Source: JAKFEW01 sp036675505 (GTDB lineage: Bacteria; Cyanobacteriota; Sericytochromatia; S15B-MN24; JAQBPE01). From it: DNA of 64,000 nt. Shown in pieces: positions 38,311-47,624 of the stretch. The notes beneath the pieces are model-generated. The model saw only the letters and a list, made by a program, of their open reading frames with translations, searched no databases and had not been told where the DNA came from. The stretch is from NCBI GenBank assembly GCA_036675505.1, contig JAKFEW010000011.1, positions 56,667 through 120,666 of the forward strand. The letters are read 5' to 3'. The position numbers and the translations under genes are program-made. Numbering within the stretch: the first letter of the stretch is position 1; every line of letters starts with the position of its first letter.

Positions 38311-39681
38311 ATGGCCATCGCGTATTTCGACTGCTTCAACGGCGCCAGCGGCGACATGATCGTGGGCGCCCTGCTCGGCGCCGGCGCGGATCTCGCGCAG
38401 CTGCGGGAACAGCTCGCGGTCCTCGGCCTCGCGGGCGTGGAGGTTTCGACGCGGGAGATCGAGCGCTCGGGGATCGTCGGCACGAAGTTCGACGTCACGG
38501 TGCGAGGCCAGCAGGAGGGCCCGGCGGAACTGTTCCAGCCCCATGGTCATGGCCATGACCACGGCCACGATCACCACCACGATCACCACCACGACCATCA
38601 CCACGATCACCACCACGACCATCACCACGACCACGGCCACGATCACGGCCACGGCCACGGCCACGGCCCTGAGCATACGCACCACCACGATCACGCCCAT
38701 CGCACGCTCGCCGACGTCGAGGCGAAGCTCTCGAACCTCGATAGCCCCGCCCGCGAACAGGCGATCGCCATCTTCCGCCGCCTCGCCGACGCCGAGGCGA
38801 AGGTCCATGGCGAGACGCGCGACTCGGTCCACTTCCACGAAGTGGGCCAGGACGACGCCATCGTCGACATCGCGGCCGCCGTGCTCTGCCTGCAGCAGCT
38901 CGGCGTGACCGAGGTGCGCTGCTCCGCGCTGCCGATCGGCTCCGGCATGATCCGCTGCGCGCACGGCCTCATGCCCGTCCCCGTCCCGGCCGTCGCCGAG
39001 CTCGTCGCGGGCATCCCCACCTATGACAACGGCGAGCCCGGCGAGCTCGTCACGCCGACCGGCGCGGCGATCCTGGCGACGCTGGCCACCCACTTCGGCC
39101 CCGCCCCCACCTGGCGGCCCGGCCCGGTCGGCTACGGCGCCGGCGGTCGCGAAGGCAAGCGTGTCCCCAACTTGCTGCGCGTGACGATCGGCGAGCCTCT
39201 GGGCGAGGCCACCGGCGGACCCGAGGTGCTCGAAATCCAGGCCAACATCGACGATCTCAACCCGCAGTTCTATGCCCCGCTCACCGAGAAGCTGCTGGCG
39301 GCGGGCGCCCTCGACGTCACGCTCACGCCCACGCTGATGAAGAAGGGGCGACCCGGCATCGTGCTCGCCGTGCTGTGCGAGGCCGCGTTGCTCGACGCCT
39401 GCAGCGAGCTCGTGTTCCGCGAGACCACCACCCTGGGCCTGCGCCACCACGCCGTGACCCGGCGCGTGCTCGAGCGGACGCACCACACGGTCCAGACGCC
39501 GTGGGGCGCCGTCGGCGTGAAGGTGGGCGCGTTGCACGGCCAGGCGATCAACGTGGCGCCCGAATACGAGGATTGCCGGCGGGTCGCCGAAGCCGCCGGC
39601 CAGCCCCTGAAGGAGGTCTGGCAGGAGGCGTTGGTGGCCGCGCGCCGCGCGGGGCTCACGGCGGTCGCCGCCCGCCCTTGA
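38311..39681 (+). CDS. larC: Nickel insertion protein LarC, single-frame, with His/Asp tract
   Basis: 456 residues. YFDCFNGASGDM at the start and the conserved SVHFHEVGQDDAIVDI, ALPIGSGMIRCAHGLMPVPVPA, VTPTGAAIL; C-terminal LarC2 part (ANIDDLNPQFYAPLTEKLLAAGALDV, TLMKKGRPG). In the well-studied lactobacillus gene the two parts need a programmed frameshift; here they are one frame. Residues ~76-130 are almost only His, Asp and Gly, a probable nickel reservoir. LarC inserts nickel to finish the pincer cofactor. Confidence 0.95.
   Translation: MAIAYFDCFNGASGDMIVGALLGAGADLAQLREQLAVLGLAGVEVSTREIERSGIVGTKFDVTVRGQQEGPAELFQPHGHGHDHGHDHHHDHHHDHHHDHHHDHHHDHGHDHGHGHGHGPEHTHHHDHAHRTLADVEAKLSNLDSPAREQAIAIFRRLADAEAKVHGETRDSVHFHEVGQDDAIVDIAAAVLCLQQLGVTEVRCSALPIGSGMIRCAHGLMPVPVPAVAELVAGIPTYDNGEPGELVTPTGAAILATLATHFGPAPTWRPGPVGYGAGGREGKRVPNLLRVTIGEPLGEATGGPEVLEIQANIDDLNPQFYAPLTEKLLAAGALDVTLTPTLMKKGRPGIVLAVLCEAALLDACSELVFRETTTLGLRHHAVTRRVLERTHHTVQTPWGAVGVKVGALHGQAINVAPEYEDCRRVAEAAGQPLKEVWQEALVAARRAGLTAVAARP
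38540..38700 (+). repeat. Simple repeat encoding the LarC His/Asp tract
   Basis: Imperfect tandem CACGAT/CACGAC/CATCAC hexamer-type units in frame. A hotspot for in-frame length change. Confidence 0.8.
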
Positions 39682-39881
39682 GCCCTCGGTTCCGGGCGTG
39701 GGCCGATCATGGCGGAATGGCCAACGAATCCGGTGCGTCGAGACGGTGGGCGGGCGGCCGTCCGTTGTTAATATGGCCGAGAGCATGAGCTCCGGGGCCG
39801 AAAGGCCCGAAGCATCCGACTCCCACTGGAAAGACCTCGCTCAACAGGCCGCTAACGCTGGTTCTAAGCGCGTTAACGGCG

Positions 39882-39890
39882 TGCTATAAT
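39882..39890 (+). promoter_or_regulatory. Extended -10 promoter of the bifunctional nuclease gene
   Basis: TGCTATAAT, a perfect extended -10, followed 38 nt later by the chosen start. The ATG that overlaps this box (39889) is therefore not used as a start. Confidence 0.75.
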
Positions 39891-39927
39891 GCGAACGACT
39901 CCCAGGCAAGAGAAAGTGCAGGGGCCC

Positions 39928-40416
39928 ATGATCGAAATGAAAGTCTCCGGGGTCATCCTCGATTCCGCCTCCAGACATCCGATTGTGATGCTGCGGGACC
40001 AGGAAGAACGTCGGGCCCTGCTCATCTGGATTGGCGAACCTGAAGCGAACGCGATCCTGATGGCGCTCGAAGGAATCCAGGCACCACGGCCACTCACGCA
40101 CGACCTGGCGGTTCTCTTGCTCGGTAAGCTCGACGCCGAAATCAAGCGTGTCCTCATCAGCGACATGCGCGAACAGACGTTCTTCGCCGAAATAGAGCTG
40201 GAAAAGGATGGAAAAGTCATCTCGGTGGACGCCCGCCCGAGCGACGCGATCGCCCTGGCGCTGCGTGCCGGCGCGCCGATCCTCGTCGCGTCCGACGTGA
40301 TGACCAACAATTCCATCCCGATCAACCCAGCAAAGGAAGAAGAGGAAGCGGAAAAGTTCCGGGAATTCTTGCAAAACGTCAAACCAGGCGATTTCGGCAA
40401 GTTCACCCAGGACTGA
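39928..40416 (+). CDS. Bifunctional nuclease (BFN) domain protein
   Basis: 162 residues; the whole protein is the DUF151/BFN fold: SGVILDSASRHPIVMLRDQEERRALLIWIGEPEANAI, the DMREQTFFAEIEL strand pair and VDARPSDAIALALRAGAPI, followed by an acidic helical tail. In other bacteria and plants this domain has been linked to nuclease activity and stress responses. It is directly upstream of the sigma factor gene, so it is probably co-transcribed with it. Confidence 0.92.
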   Translation: MIEMKVSGVILDSASRHPIVMLRDQEERRALLIWIGEPEANAILMALEGIQAPRPLTHDLAVLLLGKLDAEIKRVLISDMREQTFFAEIELEKDGKVISVDARPSDAIALALRAGAPILVASDVMTNNSIPINPAKEEEEAEKFREFLQNVKPGDFGKFTQD

Positions 40417-40450
40417 ACGCATGGCCCCCTGGACGCCGCGGAGGGCTTCC

Positions 40451-41062
40451 ATGGGTCACAGATACCACGCGCTCTCGGATGACGAGCTGGTCACGCTCGC
40501 CCAAAGCGGCGACCGTCGCGCCGAGCGCCATTTACTCAAGGCATACCGGCCGCTCGTCTCGAAGCGATGTCGGGCCTACTACCTGAGCGGCGCCGACAAC
40601 GACGACATGCTGCAGGAGGGGCTGATCGGCCTGCACAAGGCCATCCGCGACTTCCAGGTCGGGCGCGGCTATGCGTTCCAACGCTTCGCGGCGATGTGCG
40701 TCGCGCGCCACATCATCTCGGCCGTGCGCCAGGCCACGCGCCAGAAGCACCTGCCGCTCTCGATGTACGCGACGCTGTCCGGCGATGAGGAGGTGGAGCA
40801 GCCGCTGGAGTTGCTCGACGTCTCCGACGGGCGCGACCCCCACGAGGAGATCCTGAACAAAGACGGCCTCGACTGGGTCAAGGCGATGCTACGCAAACAC
40901 CTGTCGGGCTTCGAGCAGCAGGTGCTTGCGCTCTACCTCAAGGGCGCGAGTTACCGCGAGATCGCCCAGGCGCTCGAGAAGAACGCGAAGGCGATCGACA
41001 ACGCGCTGGCCCGCATCAAAGAGAAGGGGCGCGTGCTGCAGTTGCAAGTCGCCTTTAGCTGA
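40451..41062 (+). CDS. SigH-like sigma-70-family RNA polymerase sigma factor
   Basis: 203 residues from ATG 40451 (GGAGGG upstream). Region 2: LVTLAQSGDRRAERHLLKAYRPLVSKRCRAYYLSGADNDDMLQEGLIGLHKAIRDF with the DDMLQEG core-binding stretch; region 4: LSGFEQQVLALYLKGASYREIAQALEKNAKAIDNALARI. No region 1.1 or 3. Size and motifs match the sporulation/SigH-type group in Firmicutes and relatives. No anti-sigma gene adjacent. Confidence 0.92.
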   Translation: MGHRYHALSDDELVTLAQSGDRRAERHLLKAYRPLVSKRCRAYYLSGADNDDMLQEGLIGLHKAIRDFQVGRGYAFQRFAAMCVARHIISAVRQATRQKHLPLSMYATLSGDEEVEQPLELLDVSDGRDPHEEILNKDGLDWVKAMLRKHLSGFEQQVLALYLKGASYREIAQALEKNAKAIDNALARIKEKGRVLQLQVAFS

Positions 41063-41077
41063 GCTGCTCGCCTTCAG

Positions 41078-41779
41078 CTAGGCGGTGGGCGTGGCGCCGA
41101 CCTGCAGGAGCAGGTGGGCCCACAGCTCCTGCTCGATGGCCGGAATGGCCTCGAGCCACTTGTCGACCCGTTCCCGGGCCTCGACGGCCCACTCGTCTTC
41201 CTGGCCCTTCAGGTTGATCAAGACCTGGAGGGCGGCGGCCTTCACGCTGGCGATCGCCATCAGCAGCGCCGTCCCGGCATCGGCGACCACCTCGCGGTTG
41301 CCGTAGCGCACGACGGACTCCGCGATCGGCAGCAACTCCATGCCGATCTGGCCCACCTGGAGCGGCACCTGGGTGTAGCCCCGCGCGGAGATGCGCATCA
41401 TGTCGCGGCGGATGATCGTCTGCTCGTCGTGGTCGCCCGTGCCACGCGGCAGCGCCGCCGACTCGATCAGCTTGTTGAACGCCTCGACCTCCTGGTCCAT
41501 GGCCGTCATGAGCTGCTCTTCGAGCACGCGGGCGCGCTCGAGCAGGCGCTCCATTTCCTCGGTCATCGGCTCGTAGCCCGGCTTGCCGGCGGTGAGGCGC
41601 CCAACCAGGCTCACCAGCGCGGCGGACATCCCGCCGGCCAGGGCCGCCATGCCGATTCCGCCAGGCGCGAGGCTACCGGCCGAAACGTCGGCGAGGAGGC
41701 CCTTGACAGTCATCGCCCCGAGCAAATCGCGGCTCACGTTATGTTCCCCGGAAGGTGGATCCGAAAAGGCCGAGGACAT
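41078..41779 (-). CDS. Cyclodeaminase/cyclohydrolase (FTCD-C/FchA-like)
   Basis: 233 residues from ATG 41779 (GGGGAGG upstream). FTCD C-terminal fold: VKGLLADVSAGSLAPGGIGMAALAGGMSAALVSLVGRLTAGKPGY, then helices with MDQEVEAFNKLIESAALP and ANAD-like VVADAGTALLMA. The family acts on formimino- or methenyl-tetrahydrofolate. The usual PGGGSVAA segment reads APGGIGMAA, slightly divergent. Convergent with the sigma factor gene. Confidence 0.85.
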   Translation of the reverse strand: MSSAFSDPPSGEHNVSRDLLGAMTVKGLLADVSAGSLAPGGIGMAALAGGMSAALVSLVGRLTAGKPGYEPMTEEMERLLERARVLEEQLMTAMDQEVEAFNKLIESAALPRGTGDHDEQTIIRRDMMRISARGYTQVPLQVGQIGMELLPIAESVVRYGNREVVADAGTALLMAIASVKAAALQVLINLKGQEDEWAVEARERVDKWLEAIPAIEQELWAHLLLQVGATPTA

Positions 41780-41969
41780 GCGCCTCCCCGCCCGGATCAC
41801 TTTTAGGTCAGAGGGCCAGTATAGGCGAGCGAGCAACGACCGTCAATCGGCCCGAGAACGCTGCAACGGTGCCCGTTCCGAGCCCAAAATGGCACCAGGT
41901 GGCTGTGACGGCGGTCACATGCGCGCGCGTGACGTCAGCCACGGCCCCGCCCCCCGCCCGCGACCTACG

Positions 41970-42767
41970 ATGGCTGAGCCCCCTGCGGAACCCCCCATGA
42001 CCGAAGCCTTCCTCCCCCCCATCCCCGATCCGGTCATCACGGCCCCCCCGACCCCGCGCATCGCGACGGATCCGGAGGGCCGCAGCCGCCGCCGCGCGAA
42101 CGGCCGGGGGCTGAACGCCTTCGTGATCGTGAAGTCGAACGCCGAGCCCGAGTTCGACGACGAGCCGCTGGTTGCCGAAACGCCGGAGCCGCCTGCCGCG
42201 CCCGCGGTCATGTTCGCGCCCGCCGCGGCCACGATGGATCCGCTGCTGATCGGCCAGGCCGTCGCCGACGCCGTGGCGAGCGCCGTGTCGGCCCAGACCG
42301 ACCTCGCGGATCGCTACCTCTTCGCCGCGCGGCGCATCGACGAGCTGGAAGGCGAGCTGCGCGACCTCGGACGAGACCGCGCCGCGGCCGCCGCGGCTTA
42401 CGACGAGCGCATCCGCACGATGGCGGCCGAGCGCGAAGCGGCGATGATCGAGCTGGTCGCCCGCCTGCACCACCTCGAGGCCGAGCGCGACCACCTCGCC
42501 GAGGAGCTCCGCACCGAGCGCGATCGCCGCCTCGTCGAGGCCGCCGAGCTGCTCGCGGACGTGCTCACGCCGCGCCTCTGCGGCGTGCTCGACGAGCACA
42601 CCGGCATGGCGGATCGCTACGCCGCCGCCGCCCAGCGCGTCGGCGAGCTCGAGGCCCAGGTCGCCCGCCTGACGGACCAGGTGAACGGCGCGCACGCGTG
42701 GCGGACCGAGTTCGAAGAGCTCGAGCGCGCCGCGGTGGTCCGCCCGTGGTGGAAGTTCTGGGGCTGA
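41970..42767 (+). CDS. Coiled-coil protein, unknown function
   Basis: About 265 residues. Pro-rich N-terminus (~1-80), then long heptad-like helices ~105-200 (RRIDELEGELRDLGRDR, RLHHLEAERDHLAEELRTERDRR) and a conserved-looking C-terminal WWKFWG. No signal peptide. Start uncertain between 41970 and 41997, neither with a good ribosome site. Confidence 0.6.
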   Translation: MAEPPAEPPMTEAFLPPIPDPVITAPPTPRIATDPEGRSRRRANGRGLNAFVIVKSNAEPEFDDEPLVAETPEPPAAPAVMFAPAAATMDPLLIGQAVADAVASAVSAQTDLADRYLFAARRIDELEGELRDLGRDRAAAAAAYDERIRTMAAEREAAMIELVARLHHLEAERDHLAEELRTERDRRLVEAAELLADVLTPRLCGVLDEHTGMADRYAAAAQRVGELEAQVARLTDQVNGAHAWRTEFEELERAAVVRPWWKFWG

Positions 42768-42806
42768 GCCCAGCCCCCTCTTCCCACCCGGGCAAACGGT
42801 GAACGG

Positions 42807-43052
42807 TCAGGCCACGCTGCGAATCGCGGCGCGCACCTTCGCGAACATCTCCTTCAAGAACGTCCAGCACATCACGCTGAGGTTGTAGAGGTTCGCCCGG
42901 ATGCTCGCGCCGGCCGGCGAGTTGCTGATCAACGTCGACGGCGACGGCGGGGGCGGTGGCATCAGGATGGTCGGCGCACCGCCCATCGGGCGCGTCTGCG
43001 CGGACAAGAACTGCGGCATGGGGCGGGAGCCCACTGGACCATTGGCGAACAT
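42807..43052 (-). CDS. Small hypothetical protein with Pro tract
   Basis: 81 residues from ATG 43052 (AAGGGAG upstream). PPPPPSPS in the middle and an amphipathic C-terminus (WTFLKEMFAKVRAAIRSV). Not recognised. Confidence 0.5.
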   Translation of the reverse strand: MFANGPVGSRPMPQFLSAQTRPMGGAPTILMPPPPPSPSTLISNSPAGASIRANLYNLSVMCWTFLKEMFAKVRAAIRSVA

Positions 43053-43248
43053 GAGCGTTTCTCCCTTCTCTCGATGACGACTCTCGGTGAGGACCCTCGG
43101 TAACGACTCTCTCTGTGACGACCCGGGAAGCGTCCCATCGCTCCCCCCGTGCCATCCGGTGTTCATTTATCGTCATCGGTAAAGGGTGCTTTAAACTTCG
43201 AAGAATATTCGATAATGTGTCTTGCCCCCACGCGTGCTGCCCGCCGCC

Positions 43249-44145
43249 ATGCCCGATACAGATCCGATGCCCACCGATTTTCCCCCGCCGATCGCCACGC
43301 TCGCCGCCGAGGTCGAGCTCGCGACGCTCACCAAGCCCGGTGAGCTCGCGCAGGTCGGCGCGGGCCACCAGCCCCGGCTGGTGCGCGTCGCGCCGTTCCC
43401 CGCAGCGGGGCCGCCGATCGTGTTCATCCATGGCATCGGCGGCGACCCATGTAACCAGTGGATCCTGATCCGCGAGGCCCAGTCGCGCGGCATGCGCGTG
43501 TGGACGATGGCCTACGAGACCTGGAAGCGCGGCGCGGGCCAGAACGCCGACGGCTTCGCCAGCGAGCTGCGCAGCCTCGCCGCGGCGGGCGACGACGACC
43601 TCACGGTGGTCGCCCACAGCCTCGGCGCGATCACGACCAAGGGTGCGCTCGACCGTCTGCGCCGGCCCGACGGGCACCTGGAGGGCTTCAAGCGCCTGCG
43701 CTTCGTGGCGCTCAGCGCGCCCTGGGCGGGCGTCACCGCGGCGGATCTCGCGCTGTACATCCTCACCGGCGTCCAGCACCTGGCCTACGCCCGCGACCTC
43801 GCGCCCAACAGCGCCTACTGGCGGAGCATCATGGAAACGCCGCTCGCCCCGGAGGTCGATCTCTACAGCCTGGTCGGCACCTGGGACTCGTTCAACGTCT
43901 TCACCTGGACGTCCGCCGGCCACCAGGCCCGCGACTGCCTGCACGACCAGGCTCGGCGCTGCGTGTCCCTGCCGCTCGGCACCCACAACGCGCCGAACTG
44001 GGACGAGCGCGCGATCCAGTTCGTCTTCGCCCCGGACACAGCCCCCGATCCGGCCTCGCTGCCTGTCCCGTCGGGCTGGCGAATGGTGGCCCGCGAGATC
44101 GCGGCCAGCATCGGGTTCAAGTGGGCGTTCAGGGAGCGGCCTTAA
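43249..44145 (+). CDS. Alpha/beta hydrolase (lipase-like)
   Basis: About 298 residues. FIHGIGGDPCNQW (oxyanion HG), nucleophile elbow VVAHSLGAI, late His likely in LGTHNAPNW. No signal peptide. Similar in layout to cytoplasmic PGAP1/lipase-class hydrolases. An AT-rich promoter region (43160-43215) precedes it. ATG 43249 is preferred to upstream non-ATG starts. Confidence 0.82.
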   Translation: MPDTDPMPTDFPPPIATLAAEVELATLTKPGELAQVGAGHQPRLVRVAPFPAAGPPIVFIHGIGGDPCNQWILIREAQSRGMRVWTMAYETWKRGAGQNADGFASELRSLAAAGDDDLTVVAHSLGAITTKGALDRLRRPDGHLEGFKRLRFVALSAPWAGVTAADLALYILTGVQHLAYARDLAPNSAYWRSIMETPLAPEVDLYSLVGTWDSFNVFTWTSAGHQARDCLHDQARRCVSLPLGTHNAPNWDERAIQFVFAPDTAPDPASLPVPSGWRMVAREIAASIGFKWAFRERP

Positions 44146-44236
44146 CCAAAGGTTACTTCAACCTTAGATTCTCCCTAACCGCCTGAATGGGCTCGCGCGC
44201 GACAAAGCCTTTGGAGTGGTCGAGTGAGGTTGTCCC

Positions 44237-45661
44237 ATGCCTGAAGTGAACCGCCGCGCAATCGCCGGCAAGCCCGTCGCGCCCGCCAGGCCCATCGCCG
44301 CGACGGCGCCGCCCAGCGAGCTGATCGACCGCGCCATGGTCGCCGCCGCGCTCGATCGCCGCGGCGCCGCCGGCGGCGAGCCCGACGGCACGATCGACGA
44401 AGCCGAGCTCGCCGAGGCCGGCATCACCCACGTCGACGGCGCCGCGCGCCAGGCCATCAACGAAGGCGGCGAGCGCGGCGACGCGCTGACCGTTTCCGAG
44501 CTCGCGCGCGCCCTGCAGGCCGACCGCGTGATGCTCACCGGCCAGGGCATCGTGAAGGTCGAGAACGGCCAGGCCACGCTGCCGGACGGCCGCGTCGTGC
44601 CGGCCACGCCCTGGCAGTTCCCGGAGGTCGTCGACCTGCGCGTGCTCGAGCGCTACGAATCGCTGGTGCCGCGGCTCGGTCGCTACAACCCGTCCTGGCC
44701 CGACGGCTACTACGTCGATCAGGTCTTCGACGGCTACGAGCGCGTGAAGGTCGGCACCGACCGCGTCTACAAGGGCAAGGACGCGGACGGCAACGACGTC
44801 TACGAGGACGAGGACCGTTACGAGGATCGCGCGAAGTACCGCGACGAGATCCAGTACGACCGGCTCTGGCGCGACCTCAGCCGGGTCGCCCACGACACCG
44901 TCGACCTCGCCCGCGACGCCCGGGACCCCGAGATCCGCGCGGCCGCGGAGGACGTCCGGCGCGCGCTCGACCAGGGCGGCGGCGGGTGGTTCTGGGGCCA
45001 CGAGAGCGCCTGCCGGCGGGTCTACGCGGCGATGCAGGGCTTCGACCGCATCCAGCGGCCGCGCCGGCCCGAGCACATCGTGGGCGGCCTGCATGCCACG
45101 CTCGAGGCGTCGAAGGCCAAGGTGGCTGACCAGGCCCGCATCGTCGCGGCCTACCCGCTCGAGCGGGTGAAGGCCAGCGTCGCGCGGGAGGCGAGGCACC
45201 TGCGCGGCTTCAACGCCTGGAAGGCCTTCGCGATGGCCGGGCTCGGCGCCGCGGCCGGCGCCGGCGGCTGGTTCGGGCTCACGGCCGTCGCGGCCTCGAT
45301 CGGCCTGCCGCTCGCCGCCGTCGCGGCGGGCGCGGGCGTGCTCGGCATGGGGCTCGGCTTCCTCGCCGTGAAGCTGATCCAGGATCGCCGCGCCAAGGGC
45401 CTCGAGCGCGACCTCGCGACCTTCCAGGGCATCTCGCCCGCGCGCAACCGCAAGGAGCTCGAGCAGCACGCGCTGGCCGCCTACAAGCAGCTGCAGGACG
45501 CCCGCGAGGCCAAGGACCTCGGCGCGCTGCGCGCCTACGAGCAGGACGCCGCCAAGGTGGGCGCGGCCATGAAGGCCGTGGCGGACCGGGCGGAAGCCGA
45601 GACCAAGGCGCTCAAGGGCCTCGAGGCGCTGGTGCTGCGCCATTCGAGGAAGGCCGGTTAG
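44237..45661 (+). CDS. Large hypothetical protein with hydrophobic hairpin
   Basis: 474 residues. The N-terminal ~110 residues have an EF-hand-like repeat pattern (DGTIDEAELAEAGI, GDALTVSELARAL); the middle is rich in Tyr/Asp (KGKDADGNDVYEDEDRYEDRAKYRDE); two adjacent hydrophobic segments lie at ~325-375; the C-terminus is helical and charged. I do not recognise it. The EF-hand-like DxDxT/E loops suggest calcium binding. Confidence 0.65.
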   Translation: MPEVNRRAIAGKPVAPARPIAATAPPSELIDRAMVAAALDRRGAAGGEPDGTIDEAELAEAGITHVDGAARQAINEGGERGDALTVSELARALQADRVMLTGQGIVKVENGQATLPDGRVVPATPWQFPEVVDLRVLERYESLVPRLGRYNPSWPDGYYVDQVFDGYERVKVGTDRVYKGKDADGNDVYEDEDRYEDRAKYRDEIQYDRLWRDLSRVAHDTVDLARDARDPEIRAAAEDVRRALDQGGGGWFWGHESACRRVYAAMQGFDRIQRPRRPEHIVGGLHATLEASKAKVADQARIVAAYPLERVKASVAREARHLRGFNAWKAFAMAGLGAAAGAGGWFGLTAVAASIGLPLAAVAAGAGVLGMGLGFLAVKLIQDRRAKGLERDLATFQGISPARNRKELEQHALAAYKQLQDAREAKDLGALRAYEQDAAKVGAAMKAVADRAEAETKALKGLEALVLRHSRKAG

Positions 45662-45862
45662 CGCCTTGGTCTCGGCTTCCCGAACCCGTACGGCGCGGGC
45701 GTCTGCCCGCTCGTGGCCGACGCCGCAGCGGGCCTCGCGCCCGGCCAGGCCGCGCCCGCGCGGTTCCGGCCGGGCACGATCCTCTACCACTTCGACGCGG
45801 AGCGCGGGGTCTACGACGTCGCCACGGTCGTCGAGGAACGGGGGCGACCAGTGATCCGGTAG
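45662..45862 (+). pseudogene. Protein-like remnant directly after a stop
   Basis: In the same frame as the preceding gene, right after its TAG, 66 codons read like real protein (GFPNPYGAGVCPLVADAAAG, RFRPGTILYHFDAERGVYDV) and end in TAG. No start codon with a ribosome site exists. Either the C-terminal remainder of a lost gene, or an extension reached by stop-codon read-through. Confidence 0.45.
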
Positions 45863-45998
45863 CGCCTCGGCGCCCCCCGATGACGAAACCGTGACAACGC
45901 GGCGACGACCCGGCGACGACCCGGGGGCTCCGCGGGTGCGACGATGGGCGCGTCCCCCGCCCGGCCGCTTCGGCGGCCCCCACCCAGGAGTCCCGGGT

Positions 45999-47624
45999 AT
46001 GTTGAAGCTGCGCCCCGTCCGTCCCAGGAAGCCGATGCCGCCCGCCCCGCCCCTCACGCTGTCGCTCGCGCTCGCCACGACGCTCGTCCTCGGCGGCTGG
46101 TTCGTCGCGACCGCCGTCCACGGGATGCGCATGGACGGCGGCTTCCTGATGGTCCCGCGCGACCGGCTGGCCGAGCGCGCCTTGCCCGCCTGGGACGAGA
46201 TGGCCTCGGCCTTCCGGCGCGGCAACCCGCCGCCCCGGCTGCCGGTGCCCGCGGGCGATCCACGGCCCACGCTCGCCGCGATGCTCGACAAGCCCTACGT
46301 GCGGGCCGCGTTCCACCTCGCGCCCGACGCCACCCTCACCTACCAGGCGCGCGGGCAGGCGCCCGCCGAGGTGGACCTGCGGGCCTGGCGCCCGACGACC
46401 TTCAACCTGGCGCCGTGGCTCGGCCCGCAGGCCGCGGGTTTCGAGGCGCGACGCGACGCGGAGACCACGATCCTGGCCCTCGTGCGCGACGACGCGCTCG
46501 CCCGCCATGCCGGCCCGGTGACCTTCGACGCCTTGCCGGTCGAGGGCGGCCGGCGGCTCGTGGCCCTCGGCACCCGGAAGCGCGGCTGGCTCGGTTACGA
46601 GACGGCCGTTTGCGGGACCGAGGGCGCCGAGATCCTCGCCCGCCACGGCCTCGCCGAGATGCTCGCCTGGAGCTCCGACGTCGACGACGGCCCGGGCGAC
46701 CGCTTCTACATCCCGCACCAGGCGATCACGCCGCGCGGTTCCGGCGTGCTCCTCCCGCCCGAGATCCGCGATCTGCGCCTGCTACCCTTCGGGGCCTTCA
46801 TCGGCCACAACACGGCCTACCTGATCGAGCTCCTGCAGCACCTCTCCTTGCTCCTGATCGCGTGCGGCGTCTCGCTGATCGTCTCGCTGCGCCAGCTGCG
46901 CCACCTCATGCGCCACCGTGCGCTCGCCGAGGCGCGCGGGCGCTTCGTCTCCGGCATGTCGCACGAGATGCGCACGCCGCTCACCACCATCAAGCTGTAC
47001 GCCGAGATGTTGCAACACGAGGTGGTGGTAGACCCTGACGCGCGCCGCGGCTACCTCGGCACGATCGCCCGCGAGTGCGATCGCCTCACGCGGCTGGTGG
47101 AGAACGTGCTCGCGTACGCCGCGCTGGAGAGCAAGGCGCGCCCGCTGGTGATCGACGAGATCGACGCGCGCGAGGCGATCGACGATGCCGTGGCCGCCAC
47201 GCGCGGCTTGCTCGACCAGGCCGGCCTGCGCGTGGAGGTGCACGCGCCGATCCCGCTGCGGATCGCCGCGGACCGCGACGCGCTGGTGCTCGCGATCGCC
47301 AACCTGCTCACCAACGCCGCGAAGTACGCCGCGGATGGCCGCGTCGTCATGCTGAGCGCGCTGCCCGCCCCGGACGATCCGCACGCGGCCGTGATCGCCG
47401 TGCGCGACTTCGGCCCCGGCATCCCGGACCACGAGCGCGCGAAGATCTTCGAGCCCTTTTACCGCCGCCGGCATGAGCGCGGGCCCGGCACCGGACTCGG
47501 CCTCGCATTGGTCCAGGAGACCGTCCAGGGGCACGGCGGGCGGGTCGACGTGGCCGGCGAGCCCGGGGAAGGCACCGAGTTCCGCCTCCGCATCCCGCTC
47601 GCGCCGCCCGAGGCGGAGGCGTGA
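45999..47624 (+). CDS. Membrane sensor histidine kinase
   Basis: 541 residues from ATG 45999 (AGGAG upstream). Two membrane segments (~18-38 and ~280-300) enclose a periplasmic domain of ~240 residues with no recognisable fold; HisKA with MSHEMRTPLTT; HATPase with NLLTNAAKYA, RDFGPGIP, FEPFYRR and GTGLGLALVQ. Paired with the OmpR-type regulator that overlaps its stop. Confidence 0.92.
   Translation: MLKLRPVRPRKPMPPAPPLTLSLALATTLVLGGWFVATAVHGMRMDGGFLMVPRDRLAERALPAWDEMASAFRRGNPPPRLPVPAGDPRPTLAAMLDKPYVRAAFHLAPDATLTYQARGQAPAEVDLRAWRPTTFNLAPWLGPQAAGFEARRDAETTILALVRDDALARHAGPVTFDALPVEGGRRLVALGTRKRGWLGYETAVCGTEGAEILARHGLAEMLAWSSDVDDGPGDRFYIPHQAITPRGSGVLLPPEIRDLRLLPFGAFIGHNTAYLIELLQHLSLLLIACGVSLIVSLRQLRHLMRHRALAEARGRFVSGMSHEMRTPLTTIKLYAEMLQHEVVVDPDARRGYLGTIARECDRLTRLVENVLAYAALESKARPLVIDEIDAREAIDDAVAATRGLLDQAGLRVEVHAPIPLRIAADRDALVLAIANLLTNAAKYAADGRVVMLSALPAPDDPHAAVIAVRDFGPGIPDHERAKIFEPFYRRRHERGPGTGLGLALVQETVQGHGGRVDVAGEPGEGTEFRLRIPLAPPEAEA

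Noticed and set aside
38540..38700. CRISPR-like or other spaced repeat array
   Set aside because: The repeats are in-frame His/Asp codons of larC without spacers.
39889..39927. N-terminal extension of the bifunctional nuclease from ATG 39889
   Set aside because: That ATG overlaps a perfect extended -10 (TGCTATAAT), so it lies upstream of the transcription start.
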